The notes beneath the pieces are model-generated. The model saw only the letters and a list, made by a program, of their open reading frames with translations, searched no databases and was not told the origin of the DNA. A DNA stretch of 64,000 bases from an uncultured Prevotellaceae bacterium (lineage in GTDB: Bacteria > Bacteroidota > Bacteroidia > Bacteroidales > Bacteroidaceae): contig CADCIB010000005.1 of the NCBI GenBank assembly GCA_902801375.1, positions 62,001 to 126,000 of the forward strand. The letters are read 5' to 3'. A program made the translations under genes and the position numbers. Shown here piece by piece: positions 1 to 8,243 of this stretch; position 1 is the first letter of the stretch; each line of letters starts with the position of its first letter.

Positions 1-56
1 AGGGACGACCAAAACGGCAAACGCTCAGGAAAATGACTAATCCTGACTCTTTACAT

Positions 57-1562
57 TCATTTCTTCTTAGGGATGCGTTTTGTGGTTCCGATGGCTCCTG
101 CTGGACAGACGAGACGGCAGAGGTGGCAGCCGACGCATTTGGTACCCACCATGCGGGGCTTGCGGTTGGCAGCATCGAAGACAATAGCCTGATGGCCGCC
201 GTCCATGCAGGACACATAGCAGCGTCCGCAGCCCATACACTTGTTGGGGTCTATCTTCGGATAAACGATGGTCTCACGGTCCAAGTCGGTGGGCCGCACG
301 AAATTCGGCAGTTCCTCACCCACGATATCAGCCAGATGGGTGATGCCACGTTCTGCCAGATAGTTCTGAAGACCCAAGATGAGGTCATCGATGATACGGT
401 AGCCATACTGCATCACGGCAGTACACACCTGAACATTGCGACAGCCCATCTGAATGAACTCCAAGGCATCGCGCCACGTCTCTATTCCACCAATGCCACT
501 GAGTTCCAATGTTTTGCCAAGCGTACCATTCAGCATAGGGCTCTTCGCCATCTCCAAGATATGGCGGAGTGCGATAGGACGGACGGCACGGCCAGAGAGG
601 CCGGAAATGGTTTTGTGGCCAGAGACTCTGGCTCTATTACCCATCGTGACGCTCTTGATAGTGTTGATGGCCGAAATGGCATCGGCATCGGCAAAATAGG
701 CAGCGCAGGCAGGTTGGTTGATTTGCGTGATGTTGGGTGTCATCTTGGGAATGACAGGGATGGAGACAGAACGTTTCACGTAAGCTGTATAGAACATCAC
801 CGATTCAGGATTCTGTCCCACGTCGCTGCCCATGCCTGCGAGTCGCATCTGTGGACATGAGAAGTTCAGTTCTATGGCATCTACGCCCGCCGCCTCGGCC
901 ATCTTGGCCAGCTCTATCCATTGTTCTTCGGTCTGTCCCATGATGCTGGCAATAACCACCTTCGTGGGATAGTCGTGCTTCAGACGGCGCAGGATGTCGA
1001 AGTCCACCTCTGTGGGATTCTCACTCAACTGCTCCATATTGCGAAAAGCGTAGAAGTCAGACTGACCCTCCTGTTGCACAGCATCAAAGCGGGGCGACAC
1101 CTCGCGAATCTCCTGCAGGCAGATTGTCTTGTAGAACACACCTGCCCATCCTGCTTCAAAGGCGCGCGCCACCATTTCATAATTGGTGCAAACGGCAGAG
1201 GAAGCCAAGAAGAAGGGATTCTCACAATGAATGCCACAGAAGTCGATGGCGAGGGAGGGAACCTTCGATTCGGCAGGGCCACAAGATACAGCCCCGACTG
1301 GCTCACCACACACCGAATGAGCCAGTTCCTGAATGCGAATGGGCCTGTCATAATGGATGCAAGCATTCTCTGCTGCCACCAGATCCTTGTCAGTACACCC
1401 AACGAACCATTGTCCGGCCAAGCCTTCGTTGCCAAAGCGGATTGCTCTGATGGCTCGTGCGGGGTCACCTTTTTTACACGCTTGGCTGCATGGAGCGTCC
1501 AAACAAAGTAGGCATCGTGCCGCTTCTTCCTGAAGATGCATTTGTCTATTCCTATTCATCAT
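57..1562 (-). CDS. preA: PreA-like NAD-dependent dihydropyrimidine dehydrogenase subunit with N-terminal Fe-S extension
   Basis: 501-residue cytosolic flavo-iron-sulfur protein expected to reduce uracil or thymine (or a related dihydroorotate-type substrate). The central part (about residues 100-400) is a dihydroorotate dehydrogenase-like barrel with ELNFSCPQM and the substrate-loop stretch NTIKSVTMGNRA. The C-terminus carries two 4Fe-4S ferredoxin motifs, CMGCGRCYVSC and CVGCHLCRLVC. E. coli PreA is about 410 residues; the extra ~90 N-terminal residues contain a cysteine cluster (CLLCLDAPCSQAC) typical of the DPD/GltD N-terminal Fe-S domain, normally on the PreT partner. No PreT is visible here, but it could lie beyond the left edge. 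The start ATG at 1562 is followed by a second ATG at 1559. The gene begins 48 bp after the amylase gene on the same strand, so cotranscription is plausible. Confidence 0.88.
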   Translation of the reverse strand: MMNRNRQMHLQEEAARCLLCLDAPCSQACKKGDPARAIRAIRFGNEGLAGQWFVGCTDKDLVAAENACIHYDRPIRIQELAHSVCGEPVGAVSCGPAESKVPSLAIDFCGIHCENPFFLASSAVCTNYEMVARAFEAGWAGVFYKTICLQEIREVSPRFDAVQQEGQSDFYAFRNMEQLSENPTEVDFDILRRLKHDYPTKVVIASIMGQTEEQWIELAKMAEAAGVDAIELNFSCPQMRLAGMGSDVGQNPESVMFYTAYVKRSVSIPVIPKMTPNITQINQPACAAYFADADAISAINTIKSVTMGNRARVSGHKTISGLSGRAVRPIALRHILEMAKSPMLNGTLGKTLELSGIGGIETWRDALEFIQMGCRNVQVCTAVMQYGYRIIDDLILGLQNYLAERGITHLADIVGEELPNFVRPTDLDRETIVYPKIDPNKCMGCGRCYVSCMDGGHQAIVFDAANRKPRMVGTKCVGCHLCRLVCPAGAIGTTKRIPKKK

Positions 1563-1610
1563 GTGTTTAGTTTTTAGTTGTTATTTAGTTTGTTTATCGA
1601 GTTCTCTCCG

Positions 1611-3644
1611 CTATTCTATCGTATAGCCATAGGTCTTGACCTCAATGTGCCTTCCTCCTACTTCAAGGCGGAAGTCTTTCGGACCATTGTTCAGCGCCAC
1701 GACCACCGTCTCGCCCATGTAGGTGCGGGAGAAAACAAGCACATTGTCGTCAGCATAGAGCTGCTTGTAGTCGCCATAGAGAAGCGGCATACTGCTTCGA
1801 CGGAGGTGGATGAGCTGCTCTGTTTGTTTCAAGAGCCACTGCTCATTGGCTGACAGACCGCTGAAGCGCATCATACGGCGGTTGTCGGGGTCGTTGCCGC
1901 CGCATTGGCCGTACTCATCGCCCTGATAGATACACGGCACGCCAGGAATGCAGAGGTTCAACACTTCCAAAAGCAGAGCCTTCTTGAAGGCGATGGCTTC
2001 GCGCACAGGGTCGCCATCGGCAGTGACGCCGATGTTGCGATTCCAACCTGCCGCCTTCCCGTCCTCGTCCCAGCGCACAGCTCCACCTGCCAGCGAAATG
2101 AAGCGTGTCTTGTCGTGATTGCCAGAGATGTTGCCCATCGTGTGGTGGGCACCAAAGGCTGCCAGCGACTCGTTGATGCTCTGCGCCAACTGTTTCATCG
2201 ACATGCCGGGCTTTCCCAATACGTCGATGGCTGTATGGTAGACATTGAAGTCGAACTGAGCGTTCAGCATACCCGTCTTCACGTAGGAACCAATAAGCTC
2301 ATAGTCGCCATAGGTTTCGCCAATCATCCACAACGGACGCTCGGGGTAGCGTGTCTTCATCTTGTGGGTGAACATGCGCCAGTAGTTCAGCGGAATGTGC
2401 TTGCAGGCATCATGGCGGTAGCCATCGAAATCGTAGTTGTCAATCCAGTAGAGCGCCGTGTCGGTCATAGCCTCGCACACATCCTGCCGCTCCAAGTCGA
2501 GCGTGGGAATATGCTTGTCAAACCAGGTAGTCAGGCGAGCCTCGTCCCAGAGTTCGAAGTTGCGCCGTCCGTCGGGCAGAATGCTGTCTGTGATCCAGTC
2601 GGGATGAGCCTTCAGCGTGGGTGAATTGATGTGCATGTGGTTGGCCACATAGTCGAGAATGACGTTTATATTGTGCTTATGAGCCGTAGCCAGCAGCTCT
2701 TTCAGTTCGGCATCCGTACCCATACGGTCGTCAATCTTGGTGTTATAGATAGGCCAGTAGCCGTGATAGCCTGAGAACTTCGTATCGGGGTTGCGATACT
2801 GTCCCCATGCGTCTCTCGGGTTCTGCGTGATGGGCGAAATCCAAAGCGTATTGACACCCAGACTGTCAAAGAAGCCTTCTTCGATCTTGGCCGTGATGCC
2901 TTTCAGGTCGCCGCCCTTGTAATCGACACGCGGGTCTACATCCGGACGGTTCAACGGTGCGTCGTTCTTGGGATTGCCATTGAAGAAACGGTCTACCAAT
3001 ACACTATACAACACTTGAGCGTGTGGATCGTGGCGTGTGAGTTCGCTGGCATTGAGCACGGGAGCGCCATCGTTCAGTGGAATCAGCAAATCATTCAACA
3101 ATGCCTTGCCGTTGCAAGCGTAGACGCGGAGGTAGCTGCGCCCCTTCAGTTTCGGCAGTTTCTTGAGCTCGACACCATAGGTTCCGTCCTGGTTGTCTAC
3201 CAAAGCCTCTTCCGGAAGCTGCCTGTTCTGCACAAAGAGCCGGAAATGGAGCGGAAGGAACGCCTTGTCGGCAGCCAACACGATGCGGCCGTCTTTCACA
3301 CCCTGAGTGGTCAATCCTTGCACGGTCGGCAACTTTGGCAGAATGGGGATGTCCACTTTACTGCTGCGTTTGCCCACGCTCAACGCGCCCACCTGGGTGG
3401 CAGAGCCATAGAGTGTCACCACACTGTCGGTCACGATGAGGTTGTCGTAGCCGTCGGTCACACTGACTTTGCCGACCTTGCTTAAGTCCACACTGGGCAG
3501 ATAGTCTGTCAGATACACCTCTGTTGTGTCACCTGCCTCCCGAATTGGGAGAATGGGTTCGCCTGTAGCCACGCGCTTGAGTTCTGCGTTTCCGCCACAT
3601 CCGCATAACACCAGAGCAAAAAGATAGAACATTAGCTTTTTCAT
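1611..3644 (-). CDS. GH13 alpha-amylase family lipoprotein
   Basis: 677-residue secreted alpha-glucan hydrolase (amylase, neopullulanase or cyclomaltodextrinase type). The start chosen is the ATG at 3644, giving MKKLMFYLFALVLCGCGG; an in-frame TTG lies two codons upstream. LCGC is a lipobox, so the protein is probably anchored to an outer-membrane leaflet. The first ~190 residues look like beta-sandwich starch-binding modules. The (beta/alpha)8 barrel follows with conserved regions DYVANHM, DGYRHDACKH (nucleophile D412), MIGETYG (acid/base E443) and GNHDKTR (D511). A small C-terminal beta domain ends the protein. No SusC/SusD pair is next to it, so it is not part of a classic starch-utilisation locus here. 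A weak -7 box (TTACTTTG, minus strand, 3718-3725) lies upstream. Confidence 0.92.
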   Translation of the reverse strand: MKKLMFYLFALVLCGCGGNAELKRVATGEPILPIREAGDTTEVYLTDYLPSVDLSKVGKVSVTDGYDNLIVTDSVVTLYGSATQVGALSVGKRSSKVDIPILPKLPTVQGLTTQGVKDGRIVLAADKAFLPLHFRLFVQNRQLPEEALVDNQDGTYGVELKKLPKLKGRSYLRVYACNGKALLNDLLIPLNDGAPVLNASELTRHDPHAQVLYSVLVDRFFNGNPKNDAPLNRPDVDPRVDYKGGDLKGITAKIEEGFFDSLGVNTLWISPITQNPRDAWGQYRNPDTKFSGYHGYWPIYNTKIDDRMGTDAELKELLATAHKHNINVILDYVANHMHINSPTLKAHPDWITDSILPDGRRNFELWDEARLTTWFDKHIPTLDLERQDVCEAMTDTALYWIDNYDFDGYRHDACKHIPLNYWRMFTHKMKTRYPERPLWMIGETYGDYELIGSYVKTGMLNAQFDFNVYHTAIDVLGKPGMSMKQLAQSINESLAAFGAHHTMGNISGNHDKTRFISLAGGAVRWDEDGKAAGWNRNIGVTADGDPVREAIAFKKALLLEVLNLCIPGVPCIYQGDEYGQCGGNDPDNRRMMRFSGLSANEQWLLKQTEQLIHLRRSSMPLLYGDYKQLYADDNVLVFSRTYMGETVVVALNNGPKDFRLEVGGRHIEVKTYGYTIE

Positions 3645-3886
3645 ATCCAAGGAATTTAAAGTTTATCTTCTGATAATCAAGTAATTGTTTGGTAGATTGT
3701 TCAGTCGTTACAGATTGCAAAGTAACGAAAAGTTTTAGATATATGCAACAAATGACATGTTAAATATGATGAAAACGCGTAATGAGCATTTGATTATTCG
3801 GCTTTTCTTTCGTTTGTCCAATAGAAATCTCACACACATAATAATAAGTTTTCACCGATTCTTTCTTCGCTTATTCGATTTTTTCG

Positions 3887-3894
3887 TACCTTTG
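3887..3894 (+). promoter_or_regulatory. -7 box of the rbfA promoter
   Basis: TACCTTTG matches the Bacteroidetes -7 consensus TAnnTTTG and lies 20 bp before the rbfA ATG. No clear TTTG -33 element was seen, only T-rich DNA. It probably serves rbfA and the two genes that follow closely. Confidence 0.65.
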
Positions 3895-3914
3895 CACCGA
3901 CAAACAAAAATGAT

Positions 3915-4250
3915 ATGCAAGAAACAAGACAAAACCGAATAGCCCGCCTGCTGCAGAAAGAGCTGAGCCTCATCTTTCAGAGCCAGACGCGCATGATGCA
4001 CGGCGTGATGGTATCGGTGACGCGTGTTCGCATCAGTCCCGACCTCAGTGTCTGCACCGCCTACCTGAGCATTTTCCCCTCAGAGCGCGGTGAGGAACTC
4101 ATCGAAAACATCACGAAGAATGCGCAGACCATCCGCTATGAGTTGGGGACTCGCGTCAGAAACCAGCTGCGCATCATCCCTGAGCTGCGCTTCTTCATTG
4201 ACGATTCGCTCGACTACATTGAGCACATCGACGAACTTCTGAAGGGTTAA
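3915..4250 (+). CDS. rbfA: 30S ribosome-binding factor RbfA
   Basis: 111-residue ribosome maturation factor that binds 16S rRNA helix 1 during late 30S assembly and cold adaptation. The sequence has the KH-like fold pattern of RbfA: an N-terminal helix (RIARLLQKELSLIF), the strand VSVTRVRISPDLSVCTAYL, then a helix leading to the conserved LRIIPELRFFIDDSLDY and HIDELL end. Length is normal for the Bacteroidetes form, which lacks the long C-terminal tail. The start is the ATG at 3915; an out-of-frame ATG lies 5 bp upstream. A lipoprotein-release-type permease follows after 7 bp, so they are likely cotranscribed. Confidence 0.93.
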   Translation: MQETRQNRIARLLQKELSLIFQSQTRMMHGVMVSVTRVRISPDLSVCTAYLSIFPSERGEELIENITKNAQTIRYELGTRVRNQLRIIPELRFFIDDSLDYIEHIDELLKG

Positions 4251-4257
4251 GAGATAG

Positions 4258-5478
4258 ATGAACACTTCTTTCTATATCGCGCGCAGGTATCTCTTTTCAA
4301 AGAAGAGCACGAACGTCATCAACATCATCAGTGCCATATCGGTCATCGGTGTGGCGGTGGCCACGATGGCTCTGGTGGTGACACTCAGCGTGTTCAATGG
4401 CTTCCACGATATGGTGGCCTCGTTCTTCACAGCCTTCGACCCGCAGCTAAAAATCACGCCCACACAGGGAAAGACTGCTCCAGCCGACGATCCCATCCTC
4501 ACTGAGATTCGACAACTGCCGCAGGTAGACGTCGCCACGGAGACCGTAGAGGACAATGCCCTGGCCATCTACGAAGGTCAGCAGGAAATGGTGATCATCA
4601 AGGGTGTGGACGACAACTTCGCCGAACTGACTCACATCACAGAAATACTCTACGGCGACGGACAGTTCGACCTCCAGGCCGCCAACCTTCAGTATGGTGT
4701 GCCGGGCATCCGTTTGGCACAGCAGATGAACCTCACTGCCCACTGGGACGACTATCTGAAAATCTATGCCCCCAAGCGCGAAGGACAGCTCGATATGACC
4801 GACCCCAGCGGTGGCTTCGAGGAAGACTCACTGCTCTCGCCCGGTGTGGTGTTTGCCGTGAAGCAGGGGAAATACGATCGCAACTACATCCTCACGTCGA
4901 TAGGCTTCGCCCGCGGACTGTTCGACCAGCAGGGTATGGTTTCCGCATTGGAGCTTCGCCTGAAATCGGGCAGCAACATCGACGCCGTGAAAAAAGAAAT
5001 GCGCCGCATAGCCGGCGACAAATATGAGGTGAAAGACCGTTTCGAACAGCAGGCCGACACCTTCCGCATCATGAAGGTGGAGAAGTTCATTGCCTACATC
5101 TTCTTGACGTTCATCCTCATTGTGGCTTGTTTCAACATCATCGGTTCGCTCTCGATGCTCATCATCGATAAGAAAGACGATGTGGTGACCCTGCGCAACC
5201 TTGGTGCCAACGACCGCCTCATCTCGCGCATTTTCCTTTTCGAAGGGCGCATGATATCGGTCATCGGAGCCATCATAGGCATCCTTATCGGCCTGTTGTT
5301 GTGCTGGTTGCAACAGCGTTTCGGACTGGTGTCGCTCGGACAGTCGAGTGGCAGTTTCGTTGTGGAAGCCTATCCCGTGAGCGTCCACCCCACTGACATC
5401 ATTCTCATTTTCCTTACCGTCGTGGCAGTAGGCTTCGCTTCTGTGTGGTTGCCTGTCCGTAACTTCGTGCAGAAATAA
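4258..5478 (+). CDS. FtsX-like ABC transporter permease (LolC/LolE family)
   Basis: 406-residue inner-membrane permease of the lipoprotein-releasing (LolCDE) type. An N-terminal membrane helix follows SFYIARRYLFSKK and the IISAISVIGVAVATMALVV segment. Next is a periplasmic MacB-like core (about residues 45-265). The C-terminal FtsX domain has three helices, the last near ILIFLTVVAVGFASVWLPV. The GxDDN-type beta segment IKGVDDNFAEL is typical of the family. No ATP-binding partner (LolD) is adjacent. The gene sits between rbfA and the sulfatase with gaps of 7 and under 20 bp, so it reads as one operon. It could export lipoproteins or act in another MacB-type process. Confidence 0.87.
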   Translation: MNTSFYIARRYLFSKKSTNVINIISAISVIGVAVATMALVVTLSVFNGFHDMVASFFTAFDPQLKITPTQGKTAPADDPILTEIRQLPQVDVATETVEDNALAIYEGQQEMVIIKGVDDNFAELTHITEILYGDGQFDLQAANLQYGVPGIRLAQQMNLTAHWDDYLKIYAPKREGQLDMTDPSGGFEEDSLLSPGVVFAVKQGKYDRNYILTSIGFARGLFDQQGMVSALELRLKSGSNIDAVKKEMRRIAGDKYEVKDRFEQQADTFRIMKVEKFIAYIFLTFILIVACFNIIGSLSMLIIDKKDDVVTLRNLGANDRLISRIFLFEGRMISVIGAIIGILIGLLLCWLQQRFGLVSLGQSSGSFVVEAYPVSVHPTDIILIFLTVVAVGFASVWLPVRNFVQK

Positions 5479-5496
5479 AGATTCGTGCCAAGAGTC

Positions 5497-7347
5497 ATGC
5501 TGCAACGGATTCTGTATATAATTAAGGTATATGTGGTGTTTGTGCTGGCATTCGTACTGGCCAAGCCCGCTTTTATGGTCTACCAAACGAATGCGCAACC
5601 ATTCACATTCGGCGACGTTTGGCAAGTGATACGCCATGGGCTGTCGCTCGATCTTTCTACCGCTCTTTATTTCATTTTGCTGCCCTATCTAGTGGTAATG
5701 GTTTCCGCATGGTGGCCGTCGCGAAAGGTGTTGGGCAGCATCCTGAAGATCTACTATGCCATCGCTGCCTTGGTCTTATCCCTCGCTTTCGTGGCAGACA
5801 CCAGCCTTTATGAGTTCTGGGGGTTCAAGCTTGATGCCTCTGTGCTGCAGTTTCTCGACGGTACAGGCCACGCGACCGACAGTGTCAGCACGGGGTTTGT
5901 CGTCGTCCGATTCGTTTGCTTTCTTGCGGTAGCCGCTTTGCTGTTCTTCGTTTTGTCGAGAATCAGGAAGCCTTTTCTCGCTACTCGCTCCTTCGCACCC
6001 TCATACCCCCGCACCCTCGAAAACCCTCGCTCCTCACTTCTCACCACTATCCTCTTCCTACTCCTCATTCCCCTACTTGTTGTCGGCATTCGCGGCGGCA
6101 CCAGCGTATCGACCACCAATGTGGGGCAGGTATATTTCTCGCAGAATCAATTCCTCAATCATTCGGCTGTGAACCCAGTGTTCTCGTTCTTGGCCTCGTT
6201 CGGCAAGTCCACAAACGACATTCCTGACTATCATTTCTTCCCCGACGAACAACTCCCCCGCAACCTCTTCTCCACGCCCCAAGGTTCAGTAAGTCGTTGT
6301 ATCACAACGATCCAAACACCCCCGACACCCCCCAACGTTCTCCTCATCATCATGGAGAGCTGCGGTGGACAGTTCACCGAACTGGGTGGCAACGCCCATG
6401 TCACGCCTAATCTAACGCGTCTGGCCCATGAAGGCATCTATTTCACCCGTTGCTATGCCAATAGCTGGCGCACCGACCGGGGCATGCTCTCCATCATGAG
6501 CGGCTACCCCGCCCTGCCCAAGACGTCCATCATGAAGATGCCGTCGAAGGTACGCACCCTGCCATCCATAGCCCGCACCCTTCAGCGCGAAGGCTACAAA
6601 ACGGCTTTTCTCTATGGCGGCGATGCCAACTTCACCAACACGCGCGGCTATCTGTTGTCGACAGGAGTAGAAACTATCGTTAGCGAAGACGACTTCACCA
6701 GCGAGCAGCGCGGCAGTAGCAAGTGGGGAGTGTGCGACAGCATTGCTTTCGACCGCTTGTATGAGATGGCTGTCCCCTACCCTTCTCCGTGGTTTCTCAC
6801 TTTCCTTACGCTCAGCTCACATGAGCCGTGGACGGTGCCAATGCCCACGAAGTTCCAGGACGAGAAACTCAACGCGTTCTATTACCTGGACCTATGCCTT
6901 GGTCGATTCATTGAACGGTTCCGCAAGACTGAGGCATGGAACCATACGCTCGTAGTCATCATTCCCGACCACGGCATCAAATACAAAGACCAAGATGAAA
7001 CGAAAGAGATACGCTCCCACATCCCGATGATCTGGACGGGCGGTGTGGTCGACGGTCCGCAGCGCATCGACCGCCTATGCAACCAGAGTGATTTGGCAGC
7101 CACCCTACTCGGTCAACTGCGCATGAAGCACGACGATTTCACCTTCAGCCGCGATGTCCTTAGCCCCGACTACACGCATCCCTTTGCCATGCATACTTTC
7201 CCGGAAGGGTTCTCTGTGGTGGATAACACGGGCTTCAACGTCTACGACCTAAACTCTCAAAAACAAACGGTGGGACAGTCTCAAAACGCCATTCAATTGG
7301 GCAAAGCCGTCCTACAAATCACCGCTGACGACCTCCGCAACCGTTAG
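5497..7347 (+). CDS. LTA synthase-like membrane sulfatase/phosphoglycerol transferase
   Basis: 616-residue membrane enzyme of the alkaline-phosphatase superfamily. Several membrane helices occupy the first ~200 residues. The periplasmic catalytic domain has metal ligand E in LLIIMESCGG, the nucleophile threonine in NSWRTDRGMLS, H in LSSHEPW, and D/H in VVIIPDHG. In Gram-negative bacteria such proteins transfer phosphoglycerol or phosphoethanolamine groups to glycans or lipids; the substrate cannot be told from sequence. The start was set at ATG 5497; a GTG at 5485 is possible. Residues about 160-186 are encoded by pyrimidine-rich repeat DNA (5976-6055) between membrane helices, unlike normal family members. 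A strong terminator follows. Confidence 0.87.
   Translation: MLQRILYIIKVYVVFVLAFVLAKPAFMVYQTNAQPFTFGDVWQVIRHGLSLDLSTALYFILLPYLVVMVSAWWPSRKVLGSILKIYYAIAALVLSLAFVADTSLYEFWGFKLDASVLQFLDGTGHATDSVSTGFVVVRFVCFLAVAALLFFVLSRIRKPFLATRSFAPSYPRTLENPRSSLLTTILFLLLIPLLVVGIRGGTSVSTTNVGQVYFSQNQFLNHSAVNPVFSFLASFGKSTNDIPDYHFFPDEQLPRNLFSTPQGSVSRCITTIQTPPTPPNVLLIIMESCGGQFTELGGNAHVTPNLTRLAHEGIYFTRCYANSWRTDRGMLSIMSGYPALPKTSIMKMPSKVRTLPSIARTLQREGYKTAFLYGGDANFTNTRGYLLSTGVETIVSEDDFTSEQRGSSKWGVCDSIAFDRLYEMAVPYPSPWFLTFLTLSSHEPWTVPMPTKFQDEKLNAFYYLDLCLGRFIERFRKTEAWNHTLVVIIPDHGIKYKDQDETKEIRSHIPMIWTGGVVDGPQRIDRLCNQSDLAATLLGQLRMKHDDFTFSRDVLSPDYTHPFAMHTFPEGFSVVDNTGFNVYDLNSQKQTVGQSQNAIQLGKAVLQITADDLRNR
5976..6055 (+). repeat. 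In-frame pyrimidine-rich mini-repeat in the LTA synthase-like gene
   Basis: Degenerate repeats of CTCGCTCCT, CGCACCCTC and CTCACTTCTCACC lie in frame and encode a Ser/Pro/Arg-rich loop (RSFAPSYPRTLENPRSS) between hydrophobic segments. The same kind of DNA occurs in at least five other genes of this window. Confidence 0.6.
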
Positions 7348-7390
7348 TCGTGTTGTTTCTGCGTCAAAAAAACGTCTGTTTCTGCATTAG

Positions 7391-7425
7391 AAACGGACTG
7401 TTTCTTTGTCTGAAACAGTCCGTTT
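7391..7425 (+). terminator. Intrinsic terminator, likely bidirectional
   Basis: A perfect 14-bp stem (AAACGGACTGTTTC at 7391-7404 with its complement at 7412-7425) and a 7-nt loop are followed by T residues on the plus strand. It lies between convergent genes (sulfatase, plus; secreted protein, minus). Confidence 0.85.
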
Positions 7426-7449
7426 TTAAGTCATAATAAATGCGTTATT

Positions 7450-8088
7450 TTACTTCACATATTTCTTACCATTCTGAATATAGATGCCGTGCTGCGGGAC
7501 ACTTTGCAGCTTGCGACCCTGCAGGTCGTAGATAGCTGACGAGTTGTCAAGTTGACGAGTAGACAGGTTGATGCCACTGGGATCGTCACCCATACCATAG
7601 CGGAACGTCACGTGGATGGTCGGACCGGCAGTCTCATTATAGCCATCACCGAAAGTCTTTTTCTTGCAATAGAACAACTGGAAAGTCGCTTTGCACTCAC
7701 CAGGTTCACCTGAAACGGGAATCCATTCCGTCTGCATATTACTTGAGCCGTACTGAGCCGGACCGTTGGCATGTTCACCAACTTCACTCCAGAGCATACA
7801 ATTGCCAGGGAAGCAGCATTGCAATGTTGATCCTTCTGGCATCTCCTCGATTGTACAAACCAACTTCGCTATAGGATTGCTTACAGTGGAGTTGTTTTTC
7901 ACATAAAGACCGCTGACGACCATGTCGTCCCAACCGTCGTTCTCCACCTCTGTAGCTACCCACTCAGCACCATCGGCAAGCACATTCCCGTCCTTATCCA
8001 TGAACTGGAAGGTCTCGTCTACATCCGCAAACACACACGTGGTACCAGCCACGAGCATCATCATTACAAGCGTAAAAACTTTCTTCAT
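7450..8088 (-). CDS. Secreted protein of unknown function with C-terminal sorting-like tail
   Basis: 212 residues with a clear signal peptide (MKKVFTLVMMMLVAGTTCVFA). The mature part looks like a beta-sandwich with four or more cysteines, including CCFPGNC. It ends in IYDLQGRKLQSVPQHGIYIQ plus a basic end, the tail shared by surface proteins of Prevotella and resembling type IX secretion C-terminal domains. No catalytic motif was recognised. The gene is divergent from the Omp28-like gene at 8244, so the two share a 155-bp upstream region. Closely similar small proteins with Omp28-like neighbours are common in the group, but function is unknown. Confidence 0.8.
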   Translation of the reverse strand: MKKVFTLVMMMLVAGTTCVFADVDETFQFMDKDGNVLADGAEWVATEVENDGWDDMVVSGLYVKNNSTVSNPIAKLVCTIEEMPEGSTLQCCFPGNCMLWSEVGEHANGPAQYGSSNMQTEWIPVSGEPGECKATFQLFYCKKKTFGDGYNETAGPTIHVTFRYGMGDDPSGINLSTRQLDNSSAIYDLQGRKLQSVPQHGIYIQNGKKYVK

Positions 8089-8175
8089 AAATTTATAACT
8101 TTAATAGATAATGGTAAATAATTGCCTGCAAAATTAAGGCATTTCCAAGAATCTCACAAATTTTTTCATATTTTC

Positions 8176-8207
8176 TTTGATTCTTAAAAGGAAAAATAGT
8201 AATTTTG
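8176..8207 (+). promoter_or_regulatory. Promoter of the Omp28-like gene
   Basis: TTTG at 8176-8179 and TAATTTTG at 8200-8207 are separated by 20 bp, matching the Bacteroidetes -33/-7 arrangement. The ATG at 8244 follows a leader of roughly 30 nt. Confidence 0.75.
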
Positions 8208-8243
8208 CAGCGATTTTGGATAATTAAACCATCAAGTTTAAAT

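Noticed and set aside
1..56. Possible gene at the left edge
   Set aside because: Only 56 bp are available and no frame or signal can be judged.
33..860. Long plus-strand open frame opposite preA
   Set aside because: It lies wholly within the convincing preA gene on the other strand and its product has no recognisable motif.
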